From positions 12,394,142 through 12,458,141 of the forward strand of contig CM050654.1 of the NCBI GenBank assembly GCA_027574665.1: a stretch of 64,000 bases of DNA. Reading direction: 5' to 3'. The notes below the pieces were generated by a model. The model searched no databases. It saw nothing but the letters and a program-made list of their open reading frames with translations, and had not been told where the DNA came from. This DNA is from Rhynochetos jubatus. Taxonomy: Eukaryota; Chordata; Aves; Eurypygiformes; Rhynochetidae. Below, in pieces: positions 13,256 to 25,889 of this stretch; position 1 is the first letter of the stretch, and every line of letters begins with the position of its first letter. The translations under genes and the position numbers were made by a program.

Positions 13256-13327
13256 GTGTGTGCTGAACACACCACAGCCTACTTAGCACATGTGTGTGCT
13301 CTACATACCGTAGCCTACAGAGCAAAG
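13256..13327. repeat. 36-bp tandem duplication (two full copies)
   Basis: Copies at 13,256-13,291 and 13,292-13,327 each begin GTGTGTGCT and share a TAGCCTAC/CAGCCTAC core and a following AGCA. A decayed third start (GGTATGTGG) follows directly. Being a multiple of three, the unit produces a duplicated peptide segment in the overlapping minus-strand frame. That is a consequence of the duplication, not evidence for a protein. Confidence 0.75.
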
Positions 13328-16300
13328 GGTATGTGGTGTACACCTTTCTTTTAAACGTGCATATAGATTTGTATTTCAGAGCCAAAGCAAATTGACAGAG
13401 ATCTCTTGGCATCAGATACCAATTTACCAAGGCTATATTTTTCAGTTTCTTTTTGCTCTATACCATATATAAATTAAGATTGAAACTTCTTGCAGACACT
13501 TTAAGCTTAGGTCTTCTTTTTAGACCAATAGGATATCTGTTGAAAAATAATTCAATAGTTAAAAAACAGTTTAGTAAGTCTTTTGCATGAGAAATCTTAC
13601 CAAGTGGCATCTACTCACAAAAGCAGCACAGAGCAGCATAACTACATCTTTATTTTGCTTCTACCACTGAGCAGGTTGGTTTGCCCCTGTGCTTTCCAGT
13701 TACAGTAGCTTTGATTATACTTTTCTTTCGAAAAAATAAAGTCTGCGTCTGACAGTGTGGAACACATTTCAAATATATAAAGAAATAACAATAATAGGAT
13801 CGCCTGTTTTCTTTGAGACAGTAAATGAAAACATAACAAATTCATCTACACTATTATCTATCTGAACAAAGTCAGAATTTCAGCTCCAGTGACCTTGTGG
13901 TCACAAAGATCACAAACTTCAAGACTTAAAAGGTTAAAAGAAAAGGACTTTAGTCAGGCACTTCTACTTTTCTACAATACAACCTGCAGTTGTTATATCT
14001 TTGAAACTAGTTTTCTTAATTCAGAAATAAGGCTTTGCCTCATGTTGTTCAGTAGTTTACAAAACACAGCTCACAATAATTCACACTGTTGGTCAACAGT
14101 AGTAAGGGAAATATCAAGATGAAGAACCCCCAAAATGGAAGAAAACAAAGGAAGTGCCAAAAATACAGACATTACAAATTCGGTCTGGTGAATTTGGCAT
14201 AACCCTGCATACAAGAAAGTCCTTTTTAAGGGTGCTGCGGCTTAAGTTCATCAGAATGTAGTAACATTGACAGGAATATTACAGTAAACTTCTTATCAAG
14301 AAAAATCAAGATTCTAATATGTGTAGGAAAATATGCTTGGTGAGTTAAACTCATAGACATTTACCTACTTACAAAATCCATTCTTGTTTCCTTTAGTCCA
14401 TATACACCAAGTTACACACACCTTCTGGGTCTGGGCTGAGCTGTACAATTCCTAAAACAAGTCTCTGTTTTGTAGGGCTTCCTAAACCCCAAAATGGACC
14501 AAAATAACATTTAGTTTTTTTCCAGCTGTAAAGGCACAGGGCCCTTAACCCACAGCTTTGAAATTCACAGTTCTCCCTGCCCATGGGTGGTCAGTCCTTC
14601 AACTCCTGGAATACCACATAGTCATAAACACTAGCAAAACTAAAAATATATAGATCTGTTACGAATACCAGAGTCTAGATCTCTGCTGCTATTCATATCT
14701 AACTTTTCATGCAATCTTATTAAGGACTATGTGAGTACATAATGTAATTTAGAAGAGCTTTTCTGCTCATAAAGTTATGGCATCTCTAGAGAAGTTAATA
14801 TTTGTTTTGGGGATCAACAGGCAATATAACTGAAATTAAAGATGACTTTTTCATCTAAAAAATCCTTTCTAAGCCTCATTGACTTAGTGCCCTATACACA
14901 TTCTAGAGTTTGGAGCAGAAACGAAGACCACAAAGCCATAGAGTCTGATGACAGAAAACGGCAGTTATTGGAGAGTTTTATCTAATTTAATCCTACTCAT
15001 AGTATATATCAATTTCACACCATGTTTTAATCAAAGTAAGCTGTTATGAATATCCCTTTCTACGTATTCTAATGGATCCTAGGACTGAGAAACCCGTATG
15101 CTAGAAAGCAGACCCTAGCTATTTAAGTGATCCTCATGAATTAACACAAAATTCACAGAAATACATTTCAAGAATCACTGAGTTAAAGTAACTAGGACAC
15201 AGATGCAGTCACTAGGCATTTATGAACTTTCCTTGGATAACAACAGTTAATTGCATAAACAGGTTACAAAGAACATAATTCTGCAGAACCAGATCAAGCG
15301 GGTGCACAGGCTGTATGTGATTTGCCCATGTAAGAACCAGAAGTGCCATGAACTGTGTAAGAGGAGGCACCGAAGTGGGAAGGCATCAGCCATTTTCGTG
15401 CCCTGCCGTTTCCAAGAACAGTGTTTTGAGGATGTATGTTCTGAATGGTAAATCTTTTCAAAGCCCCCAGATCCCTCCTTAGACAAATACCATACATTTA
15501 AAAATGTGCTTCATTTCCCCAAGGACATTAGATTGTGAAGAAATTCAAAACACGGGGCTACTTTCTAAATTTGCCTTTTTGCAGCTTCATGTTTTAAAAT
15601 ACATGTTTCAAATAGTGTCAAAAGCTCTATGATACAAGTGAGAACAGTGTGTCAGGAAGTCTCATTTTCCTTTACAAAGCTAATCAGTACAACAGGGAGA
15701 TATGCTACCCAGAACACCTCAGACCATGATCCCCTATTCTGTCCAAAGGCAGCAAGCAAGCATGAGAGGTAAAACAGTATTGTCGTTACAATTTGACTGT
15801 TTCGTATATTTGTTTTGTGGCAATGTGTGCAGTCCAAATCTAAATGAGGACACTAATACTCTTTGTGCACTTAGCGTATGTTGTTTAGAACCATGACACA
15901 TTAGACAAACAGTTCAGGAACATATTTCTAGATGAGGATGATGCCAAAGCAAGTCATTGAAATCTGCATGCCAGGTCAAGGGTAGGGGATAACTCTCACA
16001 AAGGATTTAGTCACAGTAGCAAAAAGAAGTGACATCAACATCCCTGAGAACAGCACAGGAAATACTGGGACATTATTTAGAGTATGTACATTTGGCTTAT
16101 GTTTAAAAAATAATTTTTGTATAAAAATACATACTAGAATATATAATTATATAGGACATGGATCATCACTAGACATCTAGCCAAGACATGTTTTCTGGGT
16201 TTAGTTCTCAGAGGACTATGAAAATCCCAGACCCATTAAATAAGGGGAAAATTCATTGTGTGGAAGCAAGGATGGTTGGGTGTGTCGGGCCCCATAGCCA

Positions 16301-18854
16301 ACACAACTGTAATCCCTGAGTGTCTAACTGGGGAAAAAAATTGCATTGAGCTTACAAAAGCTATCCATCTCTTAGCGAAAGGAAAAAGCACAAGGGCTGT
16401 TCCACTCCATGATTCATGGTTGAATGTTTTAAATCGGGTGAGCTCTGGGCTCTCTGCTGTCACTCCTTCACAACCCTTTACACATGTGCTTAATTTGACA
16501 CACAGAGCCAAAGATTAGTTCCAGCAAAGTCCTGCAATATCATTAACCATAGGATCAAAAATCTCCCACTGACTTGAAGTGTAAGAGAACAGAGAATGAA
16601 GGCTCAAGCTTTATAGCAAGTAGGGTCAAGCAGAAAGTTTCCAACTCACAATATGAGCACTGGTTTTTATTATGTATATATCACTCCTTTTCTCTGAAGG
16701 ACTATTCTCTCTCCAGCACTGCAGTCCTTTTTCTGAATAGCCGTTATCAGATCACAGCTTTACACTGAAGTTGTTTATAAATGTTCCTTATGATATTTCC
16801 GTTATTTTTTTATCAATCCATTTTTCCAACATGAAACAGGACATTTATTGATTATATATGAGGCAATGAACCTGCAAAAGCACCCTTCATAAACCCAGGA
16901 AACCTCCTCAACACGGAATATGACTGACTGTGATGGACATTCATAAATTACTTCATGTCATTCTTCATAATTCCTGGTTTCATTAATTCCTAGAAGGCAT
17001 AAATGCAATGCACATCTTAAGGAGTCAGCAGGTTGGCTTGCCCTCTAGCCATAAAATAAATATGATGCTCTCTTCTTTACTCAAGAGATGCAGGTTTTGC
17101 ATGTGCACACAGCAGAAAATCAATGTCACTCAAAACCTGAGGATATTCTTCTAGCCAGACCTACAGGCATCAATTTTGTTTTCAGGATAGGCAAGTGTTC
17201 AGCCCTAATCCTTTCCCTGCTGAACTCAATGGACATTTCTCCTCCTGAAGCTCATGTAGAATTATATGTATAAGGCTTTTGATCTACCTCTGATTTTGAG
17301 CAATCAGGTTAAGAATGCAGATCTGATTTCCAGGAGAAGTGAGGGGCCACCAATGTCTTGGCCAGTGCTGCCCAGGACCCTTTGAAGAGGAAACCTGCAG
17401 TAGAGCAGGGTCTACATAAACTGTAATAGCCTGAAGAATCACAGAGACAACACATACCTATAAGAATCCATAAAAATGAAGACAAAAATCTTGTCTTTTA
17501 AAGCTTGCAAGCTGATAAAAAATAAACAGATGAAATAAGCTTTTTCAGTGAAGCCTGGTGCTATGCAAGACCCTGCATTCCTTGTAAATGCTAAAGCAAG
17601 CTTGACATCCTGTGGCCAGAGCCAGCATGGAAAGGACTCAACTTTGCAAAACCTGGGGTCAATCACTCAGGTGATACTCCTGCAAATAATTTCTTTTGAC
17701 ATGGGTGTGACAATCTTGTGAGAAGTGAGTAAGTATCCTGGAAGAAAGCACACAAATGTGCACACTAAATATTACTGGCAGGGCATAACCAGGAGGTCAA
17801 ATAGAGCAGTTCCACGTGAAAGCCTGAAGGACTTTCACCAGAGGGTAAATACAGGATGGGTCCCCTTTGTAGCCCAGAAAATCTCTGTGATCTTTCTGCT
17901 CTGTTTGACTGCTGCCCTGAAAGAGGGATGCAAATACAAATGGGGGACCAGAATCTGAAAAGGGGGGGGGGGGGGGGGGAACAAAACACCAAACAAAAGA
18001 GCATAGAAATATTATTTTCTCCTGAAAGAAATAGGTGCAAGCTGAAATGTAAATGCCTCTCAAAAGATTATTTAGTCATAATCATAAGATCTTTTTAAAA
18101 GTCTACTGCTTGTTTTTCCAGCCCAGATTTCACAAAAGAAATAAAAGCTGTACTTAAAATATCTGTAGTAATTGTTATAGAAGAATCACATGTAGAAATC
18201 TTGGCTTATTGATGCACAAACAATGCACCGAATCAATCATTGTAAACCTTTCCGAACCTACATGTGCACATAATTTGAAAGAACTCATCCTACAGCAAAG
18301 ATAGCAAAGCAATTTGCTAGAGCTTAATATGCAACAAATTATTTCTGTTAAAAGAACAAATTATAACAAAAGGGATATCTCTAGATTTATGGCAGCAGAG
18401 GTAAGATCCAGCGTTTCAGCTGCACAATACCTTGGGATGAGTCATGTTTGCACAACTCACAGGACTGTCTTTGAAATTTCGAGATTGTTGGTATACTTTT
18501 AAACAGAAGTTAATAGATTTATTGCTGGGTTTATTAAGATAGAATGAGTATTTATTTACTCTTGTTTTCCAGAGCAAACAAAGTTATGAAATTATCCAGC
18601 ATATATTCCTATATTCAACCATGGCAAGTTTTCCAGGTTGAATGAACAGACTTTGAATCAGGATACAGAATAGTCACATTGGGTAAAATAAGTAAATTGT
18701 ACATCATTTTATTCAAATTATTCATCCATCCACATTAATTGCTTTCTAGTATCTTTGCTCAGGACAGATATAAACCTCTTAACATTTTTAAATGGTAGTG
18801 TTTTGACTTCACAGTAAGTTAATGTTATTTCTAAACAACCATTATTCTAACCTT
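13328..18854. other. Non-coding stretch, nothing recognised
   Basis: AT-rich unique DNA. The open frames (for example 15,247-15,497 on both strands and 16,236-16,518 on both strands) overlap each other antisense and match nothing I know. A scrap near 17,200-17,230 vaguely recalls old amniote repeats containing a GAAGTCAATGG-like motif. It is too short to call. Confidence 0.55.
17962..17979 (+). repeat. G18 homopolymer
   Basis: Eighteen consecutive G stand in otherwise AT-rich sequence, preceded by AAAA and followed by AACAAAACACC. Such a run can fold into G-quadruplexes of many registers and is prone to length error in sequencing. The overlapping frames with runs of glycine or proline are artefacts. 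Confidence 0.9.
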
Positions 18855-19066
18855 TTAAAAACACTGGTTCCAATACCAACCCCTGAGCAACATCACTCGT
18901 CACTGGACTTCATGTGGACATTGAGCCCCTGACCACAACTCCGAGTGTGACCATCCAGCCAATTCCTTATCCACGTAGTGGTCCATCTGCCAAATCCACG
19001 TCTCTCCAATGTAGAGACAAGGATGTCGTGAGGAACAGTGTCAAATGCTTTACACAAGTCCAGGTA
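18855..19066 (-). mobile_element. CR1 LINE fragment, reverse-transcriptase domain
   Basis: The minus strand reads [12 protein letters not shown] from 19,063 downward. This is the CR1 form of the [12 protein letters not shown] reverse-transcriptase motif, and [12 protein letters not shown] follows. In a second frame it reads [14 protein letters not shown], the decayed counterpart of the VTSGVPQGSVLGPVLF box. The two parts are out of phase by a net two-base loss near 18,940, and the second frame carries a TGA at about 18,910-18,912, so the copy is dead. Only about 70 codons survive. The 5' part of ORF2, the catalytic YADD region, the endonuclease and the 3' tail are absent. CR1 copies are normally 5'-truncated but keep their 3' end. 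This piece lacks it, so it was cut by later deletion or its remainder is unrecognisable. Family identity is solid; the subfamily is not determined. Confidence 0.88.
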
Positions 19067-21300
19067 CAATTACTTCCTCTCCTAATTTTTATTTCTGTTA
19101 ATTTCAGAATATTCTGGGTTTGCTCATGTTCAGCCAAAAGCAGGTTCCTAACTCCTTGGAAAAATGGAAACTTTAACTGTTAGAATTACATGTTATTAAT
19201 TATATGAAGGAACATGTTGAACTCTATTCTAGCTCATCACAAAAGATAGGTTTTAACTCTAAACCTCGAATTAATGTAGCTGATAATAATGTACAAGAAT
19301 GGTTTTGCATTCAAAGTAGACTTTCCAGGGCTTGAAATTAAAATAAAAGTAAAAATAATAAATTTCACAGATCTATTATCAAAATAATTCCAAGAAAATA
19401 ACCCCCTTGTTGTTACCTCACATAGCCATTCTTCTAGCTACAAATCTCATATCAGCTGATTTGATTTCACTCCATGCCTGACAATCCGAAAACCTTCAGT
19501 GGTAATTCATTAGACCAAGATCATGACCAATTGTCTGTTTAACCTAATCCATGTTTTATCCAAACAAAACCGAAGTTTACAGACACTTCTATTAACCAAA
19601 TACTGACTCAGCATTAAAGACTGCTGGGATCTTACATGCGTTCCTAAGGTGCAGAACAGCACAAGTCTTTGTGCTTAGTTTATTCATTGAAAAAGGTGTC
19701 ATCAACCTAGACACTACACATTAAATAGAGAATTAATCTACAAAAAAACATGCAATGCATGCTAACTAGAGATAGAGAGCTACACCAGAGGTAACACACA
19801 TTAATGCAAACAATGTCTGCCTGTTTCTTTTTTTTTAACTCATGTTTTTAAATTATTCCATATTAGAATATCATATCATTATGTGCACATCCTTAGTATT
19901 TTCCTTACAGTTGAAGACAGGGAAGATTAGGGCAGTCATTGAAGACAGGTGGCTCTCATCCTACCCAGACATACCAATTACTGACCCTCCAGCCTGTGGA
20001 ACAGGGACCTATTTAGAAGCTCCCTAGTTAAAGCAGAGCTTCAGCTGTGCAGATGAATAAGCAGACCACTGTTGAGAGCCTGGGTTTCTTGAGCAGGTGT
20101 GCAAAAACACAGGCACATGGTCTTTGCTTTGCAAAGGTGGCACTTATAATCAGAGTCGAGATGTGTCATTCCAAATTTGTGAGCTGTTATTCATCAATAC
20201 TTGCACTAGGAAGAATTAGATTATTCTTCAAGATGCTGAATGTTCCTGTTGATTGAAACTGTTTAAGGATGTCAAATCAAGGCTTTTCTCTATGCTGTAC
20301 CACACCTGTTCAATTTCTACCTCATTGTTATCACAACTGCAACAAAAATAAGCACTTCCTCTACAAAAGACCCCACTTCCAAAGATGAGAATTTGGTTTG
20401 CAAACTAGCTTGATTTGTGGAGTAAAAAATCTCAAGGGTACTTATATGTAATTTTCAAACATGATTATAGGCACCTTAGAACTAAACTTTTAAGGGCATG
20501 TAGGCAAAATTTTAGGTAAAATGAGATCTTTAAGAAGCAGTCTGGCATGAAAAACACGTTGTTTAAATATTTGACCATAAAAGCCATATTCTCAAAAAGG
20601 ACATAATCCTACTGCACGCAATGTCATTTTTGCTCTCATGACATTAACATTCCTTTGAAAATACTAGCCCTCCTTCCATACTGGGCATTTTTAGGTCACT
20701 GAAATTCACTTCTTTCCCTTTGCAAAATGTGCCACAGAACCCATGCACCATGAGAAAGGTAGAGGCTTTTCTCTTCCCAAACCTACCTCCAGGACAAAAG
20801 TTGTATGAGCAGCAACTGTTGACCAATTCTGCTAGCAAAATAACATGTGAGGGAAGTGAGATGGACTGAAGGGTCTGTTTTGCAGAGCAATCCCCTTGCA
20901 CCTCTGATGCTTATGGCTTATGCATCTTAAGTAGGTGTAATGGATCATGATGTGTAAATGGATGTCTAGTTTGTGAGACTGTTTCTGCTCCCTGGCTGGA
21001 TGACTGAAGCTTTATAATTAGATTGGTGATCACATGCAGCATAAATAACAAATACTCCTCTCCAGGTGCATATTGAGGCCTGCATATACTTAACCAATCA
21101 AAACACAACACTGAGGGGAAAAAAAAATCAATGAAAGTTGAGGAAAAATGAAAAACCTGAGCTAATAATAAACAGAACCATTGCTGTACTAATAGATATT
21201 TTCCAGCAGGTGGAATCTTGCTATTATGTCATATCCAAAATCCAGCAAGAATTTTTTCATGCTCTGACATCTGATCCGTAACAGCATGACCTCTAATACC
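19067..21300. other. Non-coding stretch, nothing recognised
   Basis: AT-rich unique DNA directly beside the CR1 fragment. A T-rich stretch ending TTTCAG at about 19,090-19,108 resembles a weak acceptor but has no supporting exon. Frames are 60-90 codons and unrecognised. Confidence 0.55.
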
Positions 21301-21343
21301 ATGCAGGACATAACTTTGGTGCAGGACATAACTTCGGTGCAGG
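21301..21343. repeat. 18-bp tandem repeat, about 2.4 copies
   Basis: The unit GTGCAGGACATAACTTYG occurs at 21,301-21,318 and 21,319-21,336 with two differences, and GTGCAGG begins a third copy at 21,337. The near identity suggests a recent local slippage duplication. Confidence 0.85.
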
Positions 21344-22435
21344 CTAAGAAGAAATTAAGAGCGTGACATACTGCAGAAAGTAGGAGTAATATTTGTTGTC
21401 TTAGAGAATCAGAGTGAAGGATGATTAAACTGCAGATTGACAATACCAACAGCGAAATCTCAGTGTATTTAGACTTGGCCTATTTAGCTATTTAACTGAC
21501 GGCTGGTGATTATTGTAGATATAAAACTTTGAAACGTCTTTTTCTTGGAACACAAAGTTGACAGTGGCTTATGTTTAATTTTTTGTTTGTTTTCTGAAAT
21601 GAAAGAATTTCCAGAAGCCAATGAACATGAATGGGAATGCTGAAATACAGCAGTTTTCAAAGCTTTCAGAACAGCCATGCTGAGAAGAAAGTTGGTTTAG
21701 ATTTTAATTTGATTTGATAGTAATAATGAGGGACAATTGTTTTGATTTGTTATTCACCATGTTTTGGGCAACTGAATGACAGATTCATATGCATTTTTTA
21801 AAATTAATAACCTATTAACTCCATTGTGCTGCATTATATTTATATTTTCCTCAGATACTCATACAGTTTTCTAATTAAACCACTGGGTCTCTTATTCAAA
21901 TCACTATTTTTAATTATTGACACATAAAACAATCAAATATGATGCTTCAGCAATAAATTAGCATCATATTAGAGGAAAATGATCTGAACGCATTCAGTAA
22001 TCAAGTCAATGACTCACCAACTTCAATCTGCACAATTATGATGGTTGAACTAAACAGTTCAGGTTTTCTAGCATTTTGCAGGCAAGCTCAACAGCAAACA
22101 GGCTGCTGTCAGAGATGAGATTAGCTCTCCTTTCAGGACACAACTCAATGCTCATTTAGGCAAGAGAACACTGCATTCATATTTGCCCAGGCACTAGGTC
22201 AGGTCTTTGCTAATAGATTCGTAGGAGGGAGAAGCCATCCTGTTCTTGGTCACCAAAAGAACTTCCAGTGATGGACAATAATGATAATGGCATAGTTCTC
22301 ATCTGTGGTATATTACAACACTGAAACTGAAGCAAAATCACTAGACTGGAGATTTGCTGACTTGAATGCATCCCTTGCAATCTCTGCCCAAAAATGTCAG
22401 CATTATTAGGGGGACTATTCTCCCTACTGATAAAT
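21344..22435. other. Non-coding stretch, nothing recognised
   Basis: AT-rich unique DNA including a run of ATTAATAA-like words at about 21,790-21,960. I see no coding or repeat signal. Confidence 0.5.
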
Positions 22436-22505
22436 GTGCAGACCTAGGTTATTGAGTGGCTTGCCCTAAGCACACATACAAAGACTGTGTTTAGGGCAGG
22501 CTATG
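22436..22505 (+). repeat. Possible MIR-like core-SINE scrap
   Basis: The words GGTTATTGAGTGGCTTGCCC, then a CACACATAC segment and TTTAGGGCAGG, align loosely to the MIR core (GAGGTTAAGTGACTTGCCCAAGGTCACACAG...). About 75 bases further on, ACAGACAGGCTCTGACCCCAAAG recalls another old sauropsid repeat tail, but the order of the two is wrong for a single element. Weak. Confidence 0.3.
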
Positions 22506-25500
22506 CAGACAGAGGCTCTGCACAGCATTTAAGATACTGCCCATCTACTTTTCTAGAGAAATTAAGAGATAATAGGAGATGGACAGACAGGCTCTGACCC
22601 CAAAGGAACAGACAAGACAGTAGAGCTGAGCTAAACTGGAATAAAAGGGCAAAATGGGCCAGGGACTTGCAGTGTTGCAGCTACACATGGACCACGAGTT
22701 CCGGCTGCTCTTGGGCATAAATAATGAGGGCTTGTACAAAAGGCTCTTCACAGGGTCAAGGCCTTTATCTGTTAAATGCCTTTGAAAAAGCAGTTGCTGT
22801 ATGTGATAAAACAGCCCAAGATCATGTACTCTCTCATGATACAGCCCAAGTCTCAATAAGATGATACATCAGAGCCTTATGTGCCAGGACTTGCACCAAA
22901 AATGAGACCCCATGAAATATGCAGAGCTTTACAGTGCGTTTTGTTCCTCTTGCCACCTATTCCCTCTCCTATGAAACTGTTCTGCTCCTGTTTGTAATGA
23001 TGTGAAATACAGAGATTTCATGTTTAGTACACAGCCGCTCCACCTTGGCATGCCATCATGCATAGCAGCTGAGGGCTAAGTGCCGCCAACACTCCCCCAA
23101 TCTGTCCAGGACCCTGATGCAGCTGGAGTCTTGGCAGGTCGGTACTTTCACTGGCACTGTGAGAAGCAAGTTTTGATCTGCTTGTTCCAACTCAAATGTT
23201 AATGTTTGCTCCCCATGCTTTTCAGTCATAAATAATTATCCATGAAAAAACAGCAAGTTAGGTATCAGATTTCTCTCACCTTTCTACAGTGTTTTGAAAG
23301 TGCTTTTACATATTCTTTTGATCTTTTGATCCATCTTCTCCTTCTCTTCCAACTGCTGCTTGGCAACACAGATTACTGTGCAAAATATAAGCTCCCAAAG
23401 ATTGCTCAGTTCAATAAAAGTTTAACCAGAAGCAAGCATGCCATGTAATTGAAATGCAGTATTTCAATAGAATAATTGTGGGTTTGGGTTGGGTTTTTAT
23501 TATGGTTAAAAGATTTCATCTTGATGAGACAACATGGTTTCTGCTCAAGTGTACCAAACAAGACACATGCAAGAATTTGCAAGTTTAAAGTCTTGTCAGT
23601 CTGAGGACTGTTGTAACATCTTCACTGTAACGCTGTTCATTGTTCATCTTACACACGAGCTCCTAAATATCATCCAGCCCCCTGGATGGTATGGTATGAA
23701 CCCATTCACACTGTTTAATACTAAGCATAGGATGGAGTGGAGGACATTAGTTTACAGCTAAACATTAGGAGGCATAAACAGTCCCCTGCATATGCAGGGC
23801 AATTTAATATGTCCTGGGGAATTTTCCAGCATGATTGGAAAAGGCAAAATGAGTTGGTTTCACAGAGTCTTGACTACTCCTTCTTTGATACAAGCGTTTT
23901 CCTTTGTATGACCAGGGGTTTTTTCTGAGAAATCAGTCTTTCATTTCACCTAATGAAGGCCTTTTCCAGAAAAAACCTGTTTTTCCACTGGCACTTCTTT
24001 TCATTATATGACTTGCCTTTCAGATAGAGCTGCCATTAAAAAATAACCAGGGATCAAATGGGATAAAATTGCTGAGAGGCTTTTTTCTTAGATTTTTACT
24101 TTTTTCCTCCATCTATTCTCCTATATTCAACTCATCCCCCATTTTATTTTTCACAGACATTATTATCCACACTCTCAAAATATCTTTTATCTCCCTTCTG
24201 ATATTTTTGTATTGTTGCCCTGGGGTTTACGTTACAGTGTGTGCTAACTGGACCCCAGATAAGTGAATTCTAGTCTCCAGGTTAGTGGGAGTTATGAGAG
24301 AGTTTCTAGGAAAGTCTCTCTCCCTCTCACTCCTAAGTCTCTTTTTATTAATCTTTGATAACCCTCTTTTTGATCTGCACACTACACCCTGCTAATTTAC
24401 GGATGCTTTTAAAACTCAGGCATGGGATTACTTCATTTGATTCACGGAAGGCCATGAGCACTTCAAATTAACCTTTTGCTTCCTTGGGAAAAAAAAAAAA
24501 AATTTACTTTGGGGATTTGGTTCACCTGTTGAGAAGGAAGCTGTCTCTTCTTATTTACAGAGATTGCCTCAGTTCCATGGCGATGACTCATGCATACTCT
24601 GCAGGGCTTAGATGGCACCGTAAATTCACTGCTGGACACTGTGGACCCAGTCCAGAGCAAACTGAGGTCAAAAAAATCATTCCCGTTGACTCCAGTGCCA
24701 AACCTACATTGTACTGAGTGCACTTTGTTTGCACAGAAATTAATGGAAGAAGACAGTGCTTAGTATATCAAAGAATCATCTAAAGGTGACACCATATTGT
24801 TTTATCCACTAAAAAACAACAGCATGAAGTGACATCATCACACCATTGACAATTTCATCCTCTGACCTTTCCATGAATGTTTACCATCTTTTTTTTTTTA
24901 AAGATGCCCAGGGAGACTTTTGGTCAGTGTCCAAAGCACGTGTTAAGCCTCGCTTTTCTACCAGCACACCGAGGGGGCACAATATTTGCAAATACCTCAG
25001 TAAAATTAGGAGAATGACAACTCCTTAATGGAAGAAGATATGGAGACCACCTGAAAAGAAAGCTCACCCAGGATGGCAGGTAAAGGTCTAGGAGCTCATC
25101 TTCAGTACGAAGCATGTGAACTTCTAGGCATGTGAGGGTACTTTTTGGGGCCCATCGAAAAGAGATAAGGAAAGTGTTCACACAAATATCATGAAAATGC
25201 TGAAAGAATTTGACCATAAACAAAACAAATAGGATAACTCCGTTTCCTGATGTATACATCAGAATTGGAGTGCAAACACTTTCAAGCACTGGATGTAGTT
25301 GCTGTGTTTGAGAAACAGCTAGATCTGAGGTTTTTCATCCATCTGGCCATCAGACAGGAAGCATCACACAACAGTGCTGAGAAAATGAAATAAGACAGGG
25401 ATGAAAGAAGAGAAAACACTGAATTTTGTTTCTGCTTTTCTAAGCATTTTACAAATAAGAACTTGGCTGCTAGAAAACGAGCTCAGAAACTGGGCTAGCA

Positions 25501-25867
25501 TTACTTTAACACAGTTTTTCTTCTTCACAAGTTTCTCCTCTGTTTTCCTCAGTATTCAGAGAAAAACTGACTCTTAAGTCTGGTCCACAGCCCTGGTCTA
25601 ATGGCTTGACTGCAAACTATTTTACATAACTACTGTAATGTAGCATGAGTGTATTGTTCAAATACTGTTAGCGTGCATATCACTTTACAAGCCTGCAAGA
25701 AAAGCCATGAACCTAGGAGGTCAACAGTGCTCTGTGAGGGTTTACTACAATGCCTCCTTGTGCATATCCAGCAGGGCAGAACAGGGCAGTAGCAGAGACC
25801 CTTTCTGTTAGAGCCTTTGTGCTCAGAAAATCCATTTTCTGCCTCCGATAGCACTGGCTGCCACTAT
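22506..25867. other. Non-coding stretch, nothing recognised
   Basis: Unique DNA with an A14 run at 24,489-24,502 and a pyrimidine-rich zone at about 24,070-24,220. The longest frame (121 codons, minus strand, 24,924-25,289) and a 103-codon minus-strand frame at 22,545-22,856 resemble nothing known. Confidence 0.55.
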
Positions 25868-25889
25868 AAAAAAAAAAAAAAAAAAAAAA
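25868..25889 (+). repeat. A22 homopolymer
   Basis: Twenty-two A follow CCACTAT. No polyadenylation hexamer or retroposon body is recognisable upstream. Confidence 0.88.

Noticed and set aside
17200-17240. CTGCTGAACTCAATGG-type scrap resembling an old amniote repeat
   Set aside because: Only about 16 bases agree, too little to call.
22578-22625. ACAGACAGGCTCTGACCCCAAAG segment, like an old sauropsid repeat
   Set aside because: It lies in the wrong order relative to the neighbouring MIR-like core, and the match is short.
24924-25289. 121-codon minus-strand frame
   Set aside because: No recognised domain, no splice signals, and length within what chance allows for 64 kb in six frames.
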